Source: an uncultured Holdemanella sp.
GTDB taxonomy: Bacteria > Bacillota_I > Bacilli_A > Erysipelotrichales > Erysipelotrichaceae
DNA: 54,800 bases
NCBI RefSeq assembly: GCF_934772795.1
Contig: NZ_CAKVMR010000007.1
Coordinates: 1 to 54,800, forward strand
Direction: 5' to 3'
Below, in pieces: positions 7,360 through 15,476 of the stretch. The notes under the pieces are model-generated. The model had not been told where the DNA came from, ran no database searches, and saw nothing but the letters and a program-made list of their open reading frames with translations. Positions within the stretch are counted from its first letter, which is position 1, and each line of letters opens with the position of its first letter. The position numbers and the translations under genes were made by a program.

Positions 7360-10300
7360 TCAAACTATGGGTATACACAGATTCATCCTGTCACTACTTT
7401 GATTTAAACTGCATAAAGTCATTTTTAAAGTATTCCTTTGAAAAAAGAAGAAATGGTGTGTGTATCGTATGGAATCAATCTAAAAAACTGTTGCGGTATG
7501 GCGAATCATGCATTTTAGAAGAAGCTTTATTCTATCTAGAAGAAAAGGAAAGTACAATGTGTCATTTTCCGATTTCTAAAAAGATAAAGGTTGGAAGAAG
7601 TGATGCGTGTGAGATTCAATTATGTACAAATGGCGTATCTAGATATCATTTTCAAATTGAAGAAGGTGTATTACAGGATTTTGATAGTTTAAACGGTACG
7701 TATGTCAATTCAAAACGAGTAAAATGTTGCAGTCTTTGTATGCAGGATGAAATCGTGTTTGCGAATATTCGCATGATTTATTTAAAAGACTATGTACTTT
7801 TGGATATGGTCAATAATCCGTATATAAATGCAGAGCTAGATTGTAAAAATAGAGCGTATTATCCGTCTGATTTAAATGTTGAAATGCCAAAGGTTCAAAA
7901 GTTTGATATTCAGATGCCGCAAATTATGCGTACTGTACAAAAACAAAGTCTATTTAGTGCGATAGGACCGAGTTGTATGATCGCAAGTTCGGGTTTTATT
8001 TCTTCCATTCTAATTGGATATCTTCAAAAACAAAGAATAGAAACCCTCTTCACAAGTATGATCAGTTCTTTGACAATGGCATTTACTTTTATGGTGTATG
8101 GTTTATATAACCGGAATTATCAATATAAGTTAAGTGTAAAAGAGAGCACCAAAAGTATCGATATGTATAATGCCTACATTGAGAAGATGTATGAAAAGGG
8201 TGCTGTATCTAAAGGAGCATTTGAAAAGAAGATTGATGAATATATTTCTAAATATATAGATACATATCAACACGAAAACAGAGATGTGATCTATGTGGGG
8301 TGTACATACGACAAGTGGTGTGAAGTCAGTTATCGTGAAGTTTCGTATGAATATGCACTCAATGATTTGATGCAGAAAAGAGAACAGTTGATTTCAAACT
8401 TAAATCAATCTGTTCAAGTTCCAGTCTTTTTGAAACAAGGAGAGGTTTGTTGGATCAAAGGCGATGTGAAGGACAGCTTGGTTTTATTTGAGAATTATTT
8501 GTGGTATTCCAAACAAAAGCGTAAATGGGTATGGCTGCAGGAATTTAATGGAATGAAACGAATTCTTCTAAATCCCTATTGTGCAATTCATGAAAAAATC
8601 GATGCGGATACAATTGTCGTTGATGTAGAAGGGACATATCTTCCTAAGTCGTATTATTGTTTGATTTATGTGGGAAATCAAAAACCATCTTTCCATTATG
8701 ACTACCAAATTCAAACGATTGCGATAACAGAATTAAGCTGCAATCGAAAACGACTTGTGTTACGAAATGAATATACAGATTTCTATGATGAACTGATCAA
8801 AATGGGTCCTATACGAAAATCTGAGTATGTAATGAAAGTACCAGTAGGAATCGATGATACCCAACAAATTGTATATATGGATTTTCAAACGTATGGTCCT
8901 CATGGCTTAGTCGCAGGTATGACGGGCTTTGGCAAGAGTGAATTTATTAGTTTTCTTTTAATGATGCTGATATGGCATAATACGCCTCAACAATTTCAAT
9001 ATATATTGATTGATTTTAAAGGTGGTGCCTTTGGACAACCATTTTATGAATTTACGCATTGTGCAGGAATTGTGACCAATTTAGATGCACAATCTATGGA
9101 ACGTTTTTTTCAGAGCATGAATTATGAACTGGAGAAAAGACAGAGATTGTTCTTAAAAGAAAAGGTATCAGATATTCATTCCTACAATAAGATTCATACA
9201 ATGTCACATTTATGGATCTTTGTGGATGAATTTGCCCAATTAAAAATGCGCTTTCCACAATTTATGTCGCAGTTACAGGAAATTGCACGCATTGGAAGAT
9301 CACTTGGCATCCATTTGGTTTTAAGTACACAAAAACCTGCTGGTATTATTGATGATCAAGTTTGGTCAAATACAACTTGGCGAGCTTGTTTTCATGTGAG
9401 CAGCGTACAAGATAGTCGGGAAATGCTTCAAAATGAAATGGCGTATCATTTAAAAAATCCAGGAGATATGATTCTTTTGCACCAACAAAAAAATCAATCT
9501 TGTCGAAGTTTTTATTTGCAGAGTTCAATCGATGAAATAGCTTGGCGCGAAATCAATGAGAAAAAGGAAGTACTGCATTCAAACTATCATGCAGGTCAGC
9601 GCGTCATAGATGTATTAAAGGATCAAATTCATGATTTAAAGGAAGTAAGAGAATGGGTGTTATTACCTAAAAACATTCCTGAACATGTATTCGGTGTGTT
9701 AGATCTTCCTTTTGAACAAAGACAATGTGAGATTGAATTCATGTCATTACAGTTGTTGTATACAAAAAGTCTAGATATTGTATATCGTTTGATCAAGTAT
9801 TTTGAAAATGAAACAATCTATGTATATGGAACAAACAGGTTGGATTCTTATGTTGATTTTAGTTTCTTTCAATCTCGTTATTTTTCAATGATTCATGAGG
9901 GTGTTTGTATTATTTTCGAAGATGAGAATTTGGATCTTTCTGAATTGGATCAACATGTAATTTCATTTGTGGTTACGAATAATGAAAACACAAATTTTAA
10001 ATGGATTTTAAATAAGTATGTATTTGATATAGAGAGTTTAGATGATAAAAGAATATTTTTTGACACCTACCATCTGCCTTCGTATCTAAACTTGACGTTG
10101 TATCACAATGCATATGTTGAAATTTTATATCGAAAGATCAAAGAAACAGATCTGAAATTAAGAGATACAAAATCAATGATATTCAATAAGGAAAAAAACT
10201 GTATTGGTTTTGAATGTAAGAGTGATCGACCGGTTTTTATGGATGAAACAAAAAAATTATTCATTTTGTATATGCATACGGAGTATGAATTGGAAATCAA

Positions 10301-10556
10301 TCGCATATGTGAAAGTTTAGCCCATCTCATGATCACAAGAGATTGGCATAAAGAGAGTGATGTATATGTAGTGTGTGTGGACATGCAGCTGTTAAATCAA
10401 GAGGTGTTTCAAAAGAAACTATACAACGCCCAGATTGTATGGGTTGGTTATGGCTTAAAAGAATATGGATATATGTTAAAGCGTAAGCTTCCATATGAAC
10501 ATTTTGATTGTGTCTTTTTTAAAGATCAAAATGAAGGGATTGGTATTTGTGAATGA
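7356..10556 (+). CDS. essC: EssC-like FtsK/SpoIIIE ATPase with N-terminal FHA domain
   Basis: The motor of type VII secretion. Order: an FHA domain at residues ~70-125 (VGRSDACEIQL, SLNGTYVNSKRV), two membrane segments at ~203-250, then an FtsK/SpoIIIE ATPase domain with Walker A GMTGFGKS near 520 and Walker B LWIFVDEFAQ near 618. A second ATPase-like region is recognisable at FGVLDLPFEQRQ, but its Walker A is replaced by LLYTKSLDIVYRLI, and a third is more eroded. At 1066 aa it is well below the ~1450-1500 aa of Staphylococcus or Bacillus EssC/YukB, so only one nucleotide site looks intact. It starts ATGA-coupled to the Ig-like gene and is followed by esaB and WXG100 genes. Assignment is strong. 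Confidence 0.88.
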   Translation: MIKLWVYTDSSCHYFDLNCIKSFLKYSFEKRRNGVCIVWNQSKKLLRYGESCILEEALFYLEEKESTMCHFPISKKIKVGRSDACEIQLCTNGVSRYHFQIEEGVLQDFDSLNGTYVNSKRVKCCSLCMQDEIVFANIRMIYLKDYVLLDMVNNPYINAELDCKNRAYYPSDLNVEMPKVQKFDIQMPQIMRTVQKQSLFSAIGPSCMIASSGFISSILIGYLQKQRIETLFTSMISSLTMAFTFMVYGLYNRNYQYKLSVKESTKSIDMYNAYIEKMYEKGAVSKGAFEKKIDEYISKYIDTYQHENRDVIYVGCTYDKWCEVSYREVSYEYALNDLMQKREQLISNLNQSVQVPVFLKQGEVCWIKGDVKDSLVLFENYLWYSKQKRKWVWLQEFNGMKRILLNPYCAIHEKIDADTIVVDVEGTYLPKSYYCLIYVGNQKPSFHYDYQIQTIAITELSCNRKRLVLRNEYTDFYDELIKMGPIRKSEYVMKVPVGIDDTQQIVYMDFQTYGPHGLVAGMTGFGKSEFISFLLMMLIWHNTPQQFQYILIDFKGGAFGQPFYEFTHCAGIVTNLDAQSMERFFQSMNYELEKRQRLFLKEKVSDIHSYNKIHTMSHLWIFVDEFAQLKMRFPQFMSQLQEIARIGRSLGIHLVLSTQKPAGIIDDQVWSNTTWRACFHVSSVQDSREMLQNEMAYHLKNPGDMILLHQQKNQSCRSFYLQSSIDEIAWREINEKKEVLHSNYHAGQRVIDVLKDQIHDLKEVREWVLLPKNIPEHVFGVLDLPFEQRQCEIEFMSLQLLYTKSLDIVYRLIKYFENETIYVYGTNRLDSYVDFSFFQSRYFSMIHEGVCIIFEDENLDLSELDQHVISFVVTNNENTNFKWILNKYVFDIESLDDKRIFFDTYHLPSYLNLTLYHNAYVEILYRKIKETDLKLRDTKSMIFNKEKNCIGFECKSDRPVFMDETKKLFILYMHTEYELEINRICESLAHLMITRDWHKESDVYVVCVDMQLLNQEVFQKKLYNAQIVWVGYGLKEYGYMLKRKLPYEHFDCVFFKDQNEGIGICE

Positions 10557-10755
10557 GGTTGGAATATATCTGTCTTTTGATCTAAGAATGGTATATGTAT
10601 CTCAATTGTATGTAGTGAAAATGTTTTTAAATGAGTTTTTAGGTTATGAAGTACTGTATGTGTTTAACGTGACAGGAAATTATTTTTTAGATTTAAATAA
10701 AACGTTTCAAGAAAATCAAATCGCTCATGGCGATATCTTAATTTACGGGAGGTAA
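10549..10755 (+). CDS. esaB: EsaB/YukD-like ubiquitin-fold protein
   Basis: A 68-aa protein whose C-terminal half (LDLNKTFQENQIAHGDILI) matches the end of the YukD/EsaB ubiquitin-like fold, a small cytoplasmic T7SS partner. An in-frame ATG exists far upstream at 10495 and another at 10531. GTG 10549 has the best ribosome site (AAGGGA, about 9 nt away), gives a family-like size and overlaps the essC stop by 8 bp. Position between essC and the WXG100 genes supports the call; sequence similarity is modest. Confidence 0.68.
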   Translation: MNEVGIYLSFDLRMVYVSQLYVVKMFLNEFLGYEVLYVFNVTGNYFLDLNKTFQENQIAHGDILIYGR

Positions 10756-10757
10756 AA

Positions 10758-11051
10758 ATGAAAATATCAGTGGATTATTCTGAAGTCTATCAAGCGAGTG
10801 TTTATGTGAAAAACAAGGCGGATAGCTATAATGATTTAATTCAAAATTTATACAAAAAGGTGGAACAGATGCAAAGTATCTGGCAAGGTGTGGATCACTT
10901 AGCTTTTCAAAATCAACTCGAAGAATTCAGACCTTCATTAAATGAAATGTATCAAGTGATTCAAGAATACAGCAATGTATTGAAGCAGACAGCTTCGGTT
11001 TATGAACAGCTTCAGCAAGATCGTGTTGCGCAAGCTAGGCTGTTATTGTAG
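10758..11051 (+). CDS. WXG100 family protein (ESAT-6-like)
   Basis: A 97-aa helical-hairpin protein with the turn motif W-Q-G at mid-sequence (MQSIWQGVDHLAF), the hallmark of small T7SS substrates that dimerise. A clear GGGAGG ribosome site precedes the ATG, and it follows esaB by only 2 nt. The C-terminus has a tyrosine (VYEQLQQD) but no exact YxxxD/E signal, so export may depend on pairing with the next gene product. Confidence 0.9.
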   Translation: MKISVDYSEVYQASVYVKNKADSYNDLIQNLYKKVEQMQSIWQGVDHLAFQNQLEEFRPSLNEMYQVIQEYSNVLKQTASVYEQLQQDRVAQARLLL

Positions 11052-11063
11052 AAGGAGAAAAGT

Positions 11064-11348
11064 ATGGCACAAATTCAAATATCAAGTGAAGATGTAATGG
11101 CATATTCTAAGCAGGTGGATGCGTATGCCAATGAGATTCGAACTGTATTTAACGAAATTGAATCTAGAATGTATTATGTGGAATCAATTTGGCAATCTCC
11201 TGCATCTAAGCATTTTATGGAAGAGTTTCAAAAGTTGAATCCAGCAATGATGTCGTATTTAGATACGTTAGCTCGTTTTTCTACGTACTTACATCAAACC
11301 GCAAATCTATATCAGGAAAATGAACAATCTTTGATGCGTTATGAATGA
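11064..11348 (+). CDS. WXG100 family protein, WxS variant
   Basis: A 94-aa second WXG100-type protein. The turn reads W-Q-S (VESIWQSPASKHF) instead of WxG. The C-terminal segment LYQENEQSL contains a YxxxE, the known T7SS export signal, which the preceding protein lacks. The two are likely a heterodimer in which this chain carries the signal (inference). Spacing is 12 nt with an AGAAGGAGAAA ribosome site. Confidence 0.88.
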   Translation: MAQIQISSEDVMAYSKQVDAYANEIRTVFNEIESRMYYVESIWQSPASKHFMEEFQKLNPAMMSYLDTLARFSTYLHQTANLYQENEQSLMRYE

Positions 11349-11514
11349 GATAAATTTCTACAATGCTTTGTCTAGTGATTTAAATGCGTTGTTAAATCAA
11401 ACAAAAAATGTTGTATCGAATGAAGAGTTTGTCTATGTGAATCAAAAAATCAATCGAATTCAATATTTGATTCAAATTCAGATTCAGGGGATCATGAATC
11501 GTGAACGCCGATAG
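11341..11514 (+). CDS. 57-aa protein overlapping both T7SS neighbours
   Basis: A small ORF (MNEINFYNALSSD start, NREREE-like basic end NRERR) that begins 8 bp inside the WxS gene and ends 14 bp inside the next gene. It fills what would otherwise be a 150-bp gap in a fully packed operon and is predicted to be helical. The family is not recognised; small helical proteins of this size accompany LXG/WXG100 substrates in other T7SS loci. No strong ribosome site is seen, so translation may be coupled to the upstream stop. Confidence 0.6.
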   Translation: MNEINFYNALSSDLNALLNQTKNVVSNEEFVYVNQKINRIQYLIQIQIQGIMNRERR

Positions 11515-12295
11515 TGCAGCTTGTCAAAATCTAAGTCTTGAATATAAGGCATTGGCATCTCGACAGATTTATTCGAAAGATCCGACAATCAATGAAAGGC
11601 AATATCGTATTGCCAAAGAAATCATGGATATTGCGAATTATTTGTCGAAGAGTGCATCTTTAATTGAGTCTTGTGAGCACAAACAAAGTACTTGGAAACC
11701 TGGAAAGGTGAATTTGATCAAGTATACAAACTTAAATCTAGTTTCACAACTGACAAAACAGAGTCGGTATTCGTATGGATCGATTCGTTATACAAAGTCA
11801 TTTAAAGAATGGAATAAAAATTACACAAAGCCTTATTTCCATGTAGGAGCTAATGCCACACTGCTTGATGGAGAAATTAAATCGAGTATTAGTGCAAGGA
11901 TATGGAAGAACAAGAAGTTTGATCCGCGTATTGTTTTAAATGCAGAGTCAAGTCTTGCGTTACTATCTTCTACAGTGAATGCGCGTATTGGAAATTCAAA
12001 AGTCTATGCGAGTGCAAGGGCGACGGGTCAAGTCGGTGTTGCGTATGCGACTTGTAAAGCCGCTTTTTCTGCCAAAGAGCAGTCGTTTGAAGCTGGCGTT
12101 GGTGTTGCCGCATTACGTGGCGAGACACGTTGTGTATTGAACATTCTTGGCGCAAAAGTCACTTTAACAGCACAGGGAAGTGTAGGTAGTGCAGAGGCAA
12201 ATTTCTCTTATCATTTTTCAAGCCGAGAGTGGGAAATCGGCTCAAAACTTGGCTTTATAGCAGGACTGGGCTTTAAAATCAACGTAAGTTATTAG
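11501..12295 (+). CDS. candidate T7SS substrate with beta-rich Gly/Ala/Ser domain
   Basis: A 264-aa protein of unrecognised family. Residues 1-75 are helical and contain YRIAKEIMDIANYL. From ~110 onward it is a repetitive, small-residue beta pattern alternating A, G, S and hydrophobics (ARATGQVGVAYATCKAAF, VGVAALRGETRC, LGFIAGLGFKINV). There is no signal peptide. The GTG start has AGGGG ten bases upstream and overlaps the 57-aa gene. Position between WXG100 genes and a DUF4176 gene suggests an exported protein or toxin-like effector; this is inference. Membrane insertion is conceivable given the alternating pattern. Confidence 0.62.
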   Translation: MNADSAACQNLSLEYKALASRQIYSKDPTINERQYRIAKEIMDIANYLSKSASLIESCEHKQSTWKPGKVNLIKYTNLNLVSQLTKQSRYSYGSIRYTKSFKEWNKNYTKPYFHVGANATLLDGEIKSSISARIWKNKKFDPRIVLNAESSLALLSSTVNARIGNSKVYASARATGQVGVAYATCKAAFSAKEQSFEAGVGVAALRGETRCVLNILGAKVTLTAQGSVGSAEANFSYHFSSREWEIGSKLGFIAGLGFKINVSY

Positions 12296-12307
12296 AAAGG
12301 AGTAGGC

Positions 12308-12580
12308 ATGAAAGATTTATTACCGATTGGTAGTGTCGTCACTTTAAAAGAGGGGACAAAGAAATTAATGATCATTGGTCGTCTTCAACAAAATGTGAAG
12401 ACCAAAAAGCTCTATGATTATGCGGGATGTTTATGGCCAGAAGGCTACATGGATAAGGAGCATTGTTACGTATTTGATCATGAGGATATAGATTGTTTGT
12501 TCTATATAGGGTTACAGGATATAGAAGAATTTAATTTTCGGTTTGAACTGGATGAAATGATGAAAAAAATGGGCCACTAG
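12308..12580 (+). CDS. DUF4176 domain protein
   Basis: A 90-aa soluble protein with the DUF4176 pattern LLPIGSVVTLKEGTKKLMII followed by YDYAGCLWPEGY. This family is frequently encoded in type VII secretion loci beside WXG100/LXG substrates; its biochemical role is not established. A GAAAGGAG ribosome site precedes the ATG. It is the last gene of the operon, and its stop codon lies within the terminator hairpin. Confidence 0.83.
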   Translation: MKDLLPIGSVVTLKEGTKKLMIIGRLQQNVKTKKLYDYAGCLWPEGYMDKEHCYVFDHEDIDCLFYIGLQDIEEFNFRFELDEMMKKMGH

Positions 12581-12605
12581 ACTTAATGTCTAATGGCCTT
12601 TTTTT
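12572..12605. terminator. bidirectional terminator ending the T7SS operon and the foldase pair
   Basis: GGCCACTAGAC, a TTAAT loop and GTCTAATGGCC form a stem with one C-A mismatch, followed by a run of seven T on the plus strand. On the minus strand the hairpin is followed by CCCATTTTTTT, so it can also stop the convergent foldase transcript. Confidence 0.85.
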
Positions 12606-13503
12606 AGTCGTTTGATTCAGATAAATCTGGTCTAGAAACTAGATATTCAGGATTGTTTGCCTTTAAATTATTGAATACATCTTGATCGTGTACTTCAAAA
12701 TTATATTTCTTTAAATAATAAACAAGGCATTCTTTTGTGATGTCATCGTCACTGCTTAATGTAGTGTATACTTCATCTTTAATGTCTTTGTATGTATTGG
12801 ATACTAATACAGCAACATAGGCATATGTATTTCCGCTGCTTTCGTTTGTGAAGACTTCATCGATAACTCCGGCTTTTTTTGTCTTTGACAATTTATTGAT
12901 CAAACGAGTTGATAAATCCGTTGTCTTTGTCGTTACCAATGTTTCTTTTCCAGAATATGTTGCAGACTCAATCATATATTGTTGAGCGACTTCTTCTGGA
13001 TCTGTTCCACTCTTTAATGCCTTCAATGCTTTTTTAGCTGTAGCCTTATTTTCACATTGAATGATACGAGCTTTACTTGGTTTGTATGTTTTTTGGATGT
13101 CTTTCTTTGCGTCTGTGAAGTATTTTTCAGTTAATTCACTTGCTTGTAAACTTGGAATTAGAACTTTATTCATATATTGTTTACTATTTTTATAGCCCAA
13201 GGATTGAATTTGTTCATCAAAGTTTTCCATGTTTTCTTTGTAGTTGTCGACTTGTTCTTGTGCTTTTTCCTTCATTTCCTTTGTAACTTTGACTTCTTGT
13301 TTGTAGATAGCCTGTTTTACAAGTTCCATTGTAAGATCTGTACCTGTCGATACTTTCAATAATTCATATTCATCACCCTTAGTGTATTTTGTATCACCAA
13401 TAGTCATGATTGTTTCATCTTTATCTTTGATATTTGCGGTTGCCCCAGAGCATCCTGTCAACATCATAGCCGCACATACGAATAATATAGGTGTCTTTTT
13501 CAT
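12604..13503 (-). CDS. prsA: PrsA-like foldase lipoprotein
   Basis: A 299-aa lipoprotein: N-terminal signal peptide with lipobox LTGC (Cys near residue 18), then a SurA/PrsA-like helical domain and a parvulin-like region around 140-240. PrsA proteins help exported proteins fold at the outer membrane face. The parvulin active-site histidine, usually in a RHILV-type strand, is not seen; the segment reads KARIIQCENKAT, so isomerase activity is doubtful. The ATG has GGAGGTGATC upstream, and the upstream foldase gene's stop overlaps its first base. Symbol given by family. Confidence 0.8.
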   Translation of the reverse strand: MKKTPILFVCAAMMLTGCSGATANIKDKDETIMTIGDTKYTKGDEYELLKVSTGTDLTMELVKQAIYKQEVKVTKEMKEKAQEQVDNYKENMENFDEQIQSLGYKNSKQYMNKVLIPSLQASELTEKYFTDAKKDIQKTYKPSKARIIQCENKATAKKALKALKSGTDPEEVAQQYMIESATYSGKETLVTTKTTDLSTRLINKLSKTKKAGVIDEVFTNESSGNTYAYVAVLVSNTYKDIKDEVYTTLSSDDDITKECLVYYLKKYNFEVHDQDVFNNLKANNPEYLVSRPDLSESND

Positions 13504-14528
13504 TATTGATCACCTCCATAAGTTGTTTTTACATAGCTGTCGAATTTTTTCTTTGTGTCTTTATCGTTGAATTTGATATCTAATTTTTTCGCATAAGAAT
13601 CTAAGATCTTATATGAAAGAGAAGAATCACTGTTTAAGATGGCATACAATGCTTGGTTTGAAACAGTGTCACTTTTCGCATTGAAGATCTTCTTTGCGTT
13701 TGTTTCTTTTACATATACTTTATATAAGCTTGTTCCACTTGAACTTGTAACTGTAACCCAGTCGCTTGTTTCACCTTTTTTAAGAGCAATGGCGGCTGTT
13801 ACAACGTCGGCAGGAACCGTAGATGTTGAACTTGAATCCGAACTTGTAGAATCTGAATCAATGTATCCTGCAAATCCTTTTTTATTAGCGGTATTTGAAT
13901 CTTCAGAGAAGGCTTTGGCAACATCCGCAAAACTTTCTTTTTCTAAAGCCTTTTCAATATTACTTTTCTTTTTCGCTTCTGTTTCTGTTAGATTATCGGC
14001 ATCACTAACTTCCATCTTAATAATAGATACGGTTCTTGGACTTTTTTCTTCCCAAGCCTTTTTCACTTCATCAAAATGTTTCGTGATGTATTTTTTGTTC
14101 ATTTCTTTTTCTTTAACACTTGTTAAGCAATAATCATTTAACTCTTCATAGGATGCATAACCATATTTAGCAAGTTCTGTTGTTAGTGTGGATTCATAGT
14201 CATCGCTTTGACTCGATGCATTCGATTTGATGTTAGACTCTAATGTGCTAGCTTGTTTCTTTAAATCTTTTGTAGTTTTGATGGATTGATCAATAACGGC
14301 ATTTTTATACATATTGTAAATAGTAGAGCCATCATAAGGTGTGGATTCATCATATAAATCATCAGCAGTAATGTCATCCTTATTAATAGAAGCAACAACT
14401 TGTTCGTTGTTCGCTGTTTTTGCGGAAACATTATCTTTATTGGTGTCGTAGATAAAGTAGCCAATAAAACCAATAATGATGATGGCAATAAGTACGACAA
14501 ACCAGTTATTTCGTAAAATATCAGTCAT
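13503..14528 (-). CDS. membrane-anchored PrsA/SurA-like foldase
   Basis: A 341-aa protein with one N-terminal membrane segment (NWFVVLIAIIIIGFIGYFIY) and no lipobox, so it is anchored with its domain outside. The extracytoplasmic part has a helical chaperone-like region and a parvulin-like domain (SFADVAKAFSEDSNTANKKG, then a Ser/Thr-rich insertion, then LKKGETSDWVTV). The parvulin histidine position reads VSIIKM, so catalysis is doubtful. The ATG at 14528 is preferred over the longer frame because AAGGAGG lies directly upstream. It is co-transcribed with, and overlaps by one base, the lipoprotein gene. Confidence 0.77.
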   Translation of the reverse strand: MTDILRNNWFVVLIAIIIIGFIGYFIYDTNKDNVSAKTANNEQVVASINKDDITADDLYDESTPYDGSTIYNMYKNAVIDQSIKTTKDLKKQASTLESNIKSNASSQSDDYESTLTTELAKYGYASYEELNDYCLTSVKEKEMNKKYITKHFDEVKKAWEEKSPRTVSIIKMEVSDADNLTETEAKKKSNIEKALEKESFADVAKAFSEDSNTANKKGFAGYIDSDSTSSDSSSTSTVPADVVTAAIALKKGETSDWVTVTSSSGTSLYKVYVKETNAKKIFNAKSDTVSNQALYAILNSDSSLSYKILDSYAKKLDIKFNDKDTKKKFDSYVKTTYGGDQ

Positions 14529-14606
14529 AATTAACCTCCTTGAGAATGTCTTTTCAATTATACGAGATATCTTTTTAAATTGCAATGAAGGCTCGAGACG
14601 TATTAA

Positions 14607-14635
14607 TTGAGATTTTAATAATTATTTGGTATTAT
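14607..14635 (+). promoter_or_regulatory. suf operon promoter
   Basis: TTGAGA (14607-14612), a 17-bp spacer and TATTAT (14630-14635) precede sufC by 25 nt, with AGAGGTAGAAGG as ribosome site. Confidence 0.7.
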
Positions 14636-14660
14636 ATTGCAGTGAAAAGAGGTAGAAGGT

Positions 14661-15476
14661 ATGGCAGATTTGGTCATTAAGGATCTTCATGTATCCGTGG
14701 AGAATAAAGAAATTTTAAAAGGGTTGAGCTTAACTGTAAAATCAGGTGAGCGTCATGCCCTAATGGGACCTAATGGAAATGGTAAGTCTACATTGCTTGC
14801 AGCCATTATGGGTAATCCAAAATATACAGTTACATCAGGTTCAATCACATTAGATGGAAAAGATGTACTACAAATGTCAGTCGATGAAAGAAGCAAAGCC
14901 GGACTTTTCTTGGGTATGCAATATCCGAGTGTTGTTTCTGGTGTTACAAACTCTGACTTTTTAAGAAGTGCCATCAATGCACGTTTAGAAAAACCAATCT
15001 CATTATTTAAATTCATCAAAGAAATGGATAAAGCTATTGAACAATTAGAAATGAAACCTGACTTGGCTCATCGTTTCTTAAATGATGGTTTTAGTGGTGG
15101 TGAAAAGAAACGTAATGAAATCGTTCAAATGATGATGTTAAAACCAGCCATTGCGATGTTGGATGAAATTGATTCAGGACTTGATGTCGATGCATTGCGT
15201 ATTGTTTCAGATGCCATCAACCAATGTCAGCAACAAACAGATCTTGGTTTATTGATCGTATCTCACTATGCACGTTTCTATGAATATTTACAGCCAACAC
15301 ATGCTCACGTATTAATGGATGGACAAATCGTTGTATCTGGTGATGCAAGTTTGGTTGAAAAAGTTGACCAGGATGGATATGAATGGATTGAAAAAGAGTA
15401 CCACGTAACCGCAAATAAAGAAGATGATAAACAACCTATTTCTTTAGGTTCTTGTGGAGCTAAAAAATATGCTTAA
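14661..15476 (+). CDS. sufC: Fe-S assembly ATPase SufC
   Basis: The ABC-type ATPase of the SUF iron-sulfur scaffold SufBC2D. Walker A is GPNGNGKST (about residue 38), the signature is GFSGGEKKRNE and Walker B is AIAMLDEIDSGLD, all typical of SufC. Length 271 aa with a C-terminal extension past VTANKEDDKQ ending in CGAKKYA. First gene of a canonical Gram-positive order sufC-sufD-sufS-sufU-sufB; sufD begins inside its last codons. Confidence 0.96.
   Translation: MADLVIKDLHVSVENKEILKGLSLTVKSGERHALMGPNGNGKSTLLAAIMGNPKYTVTSGSITLDGKDVLQMSVDERSKAGLFLGMQYPSVVSGVTNSDFLRSAINARLEKPISLFKFIKEMDKAIEQLEMKPDLAHRFLNDGFSGGEKKRNEIVQMMMLKPAIAMLDEIDSGLDVDALRIVSDAINQCQQQTDLGLLIVSHYARFYEYLQPTHAHVLMDGQIVVSGDASLVEKVDQDGYEWIEKEYHVTANKEDDKQPISLGSCGAKKYA

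Noticed and set aside
13639..14133. 164-aa plus-strand frame within the foldase gene
   Set aside because: It is antisense to a clear PrsA-like domain protein; its composition mirrors the Ser/Thr codons of that gene, and it has no ribosome site.
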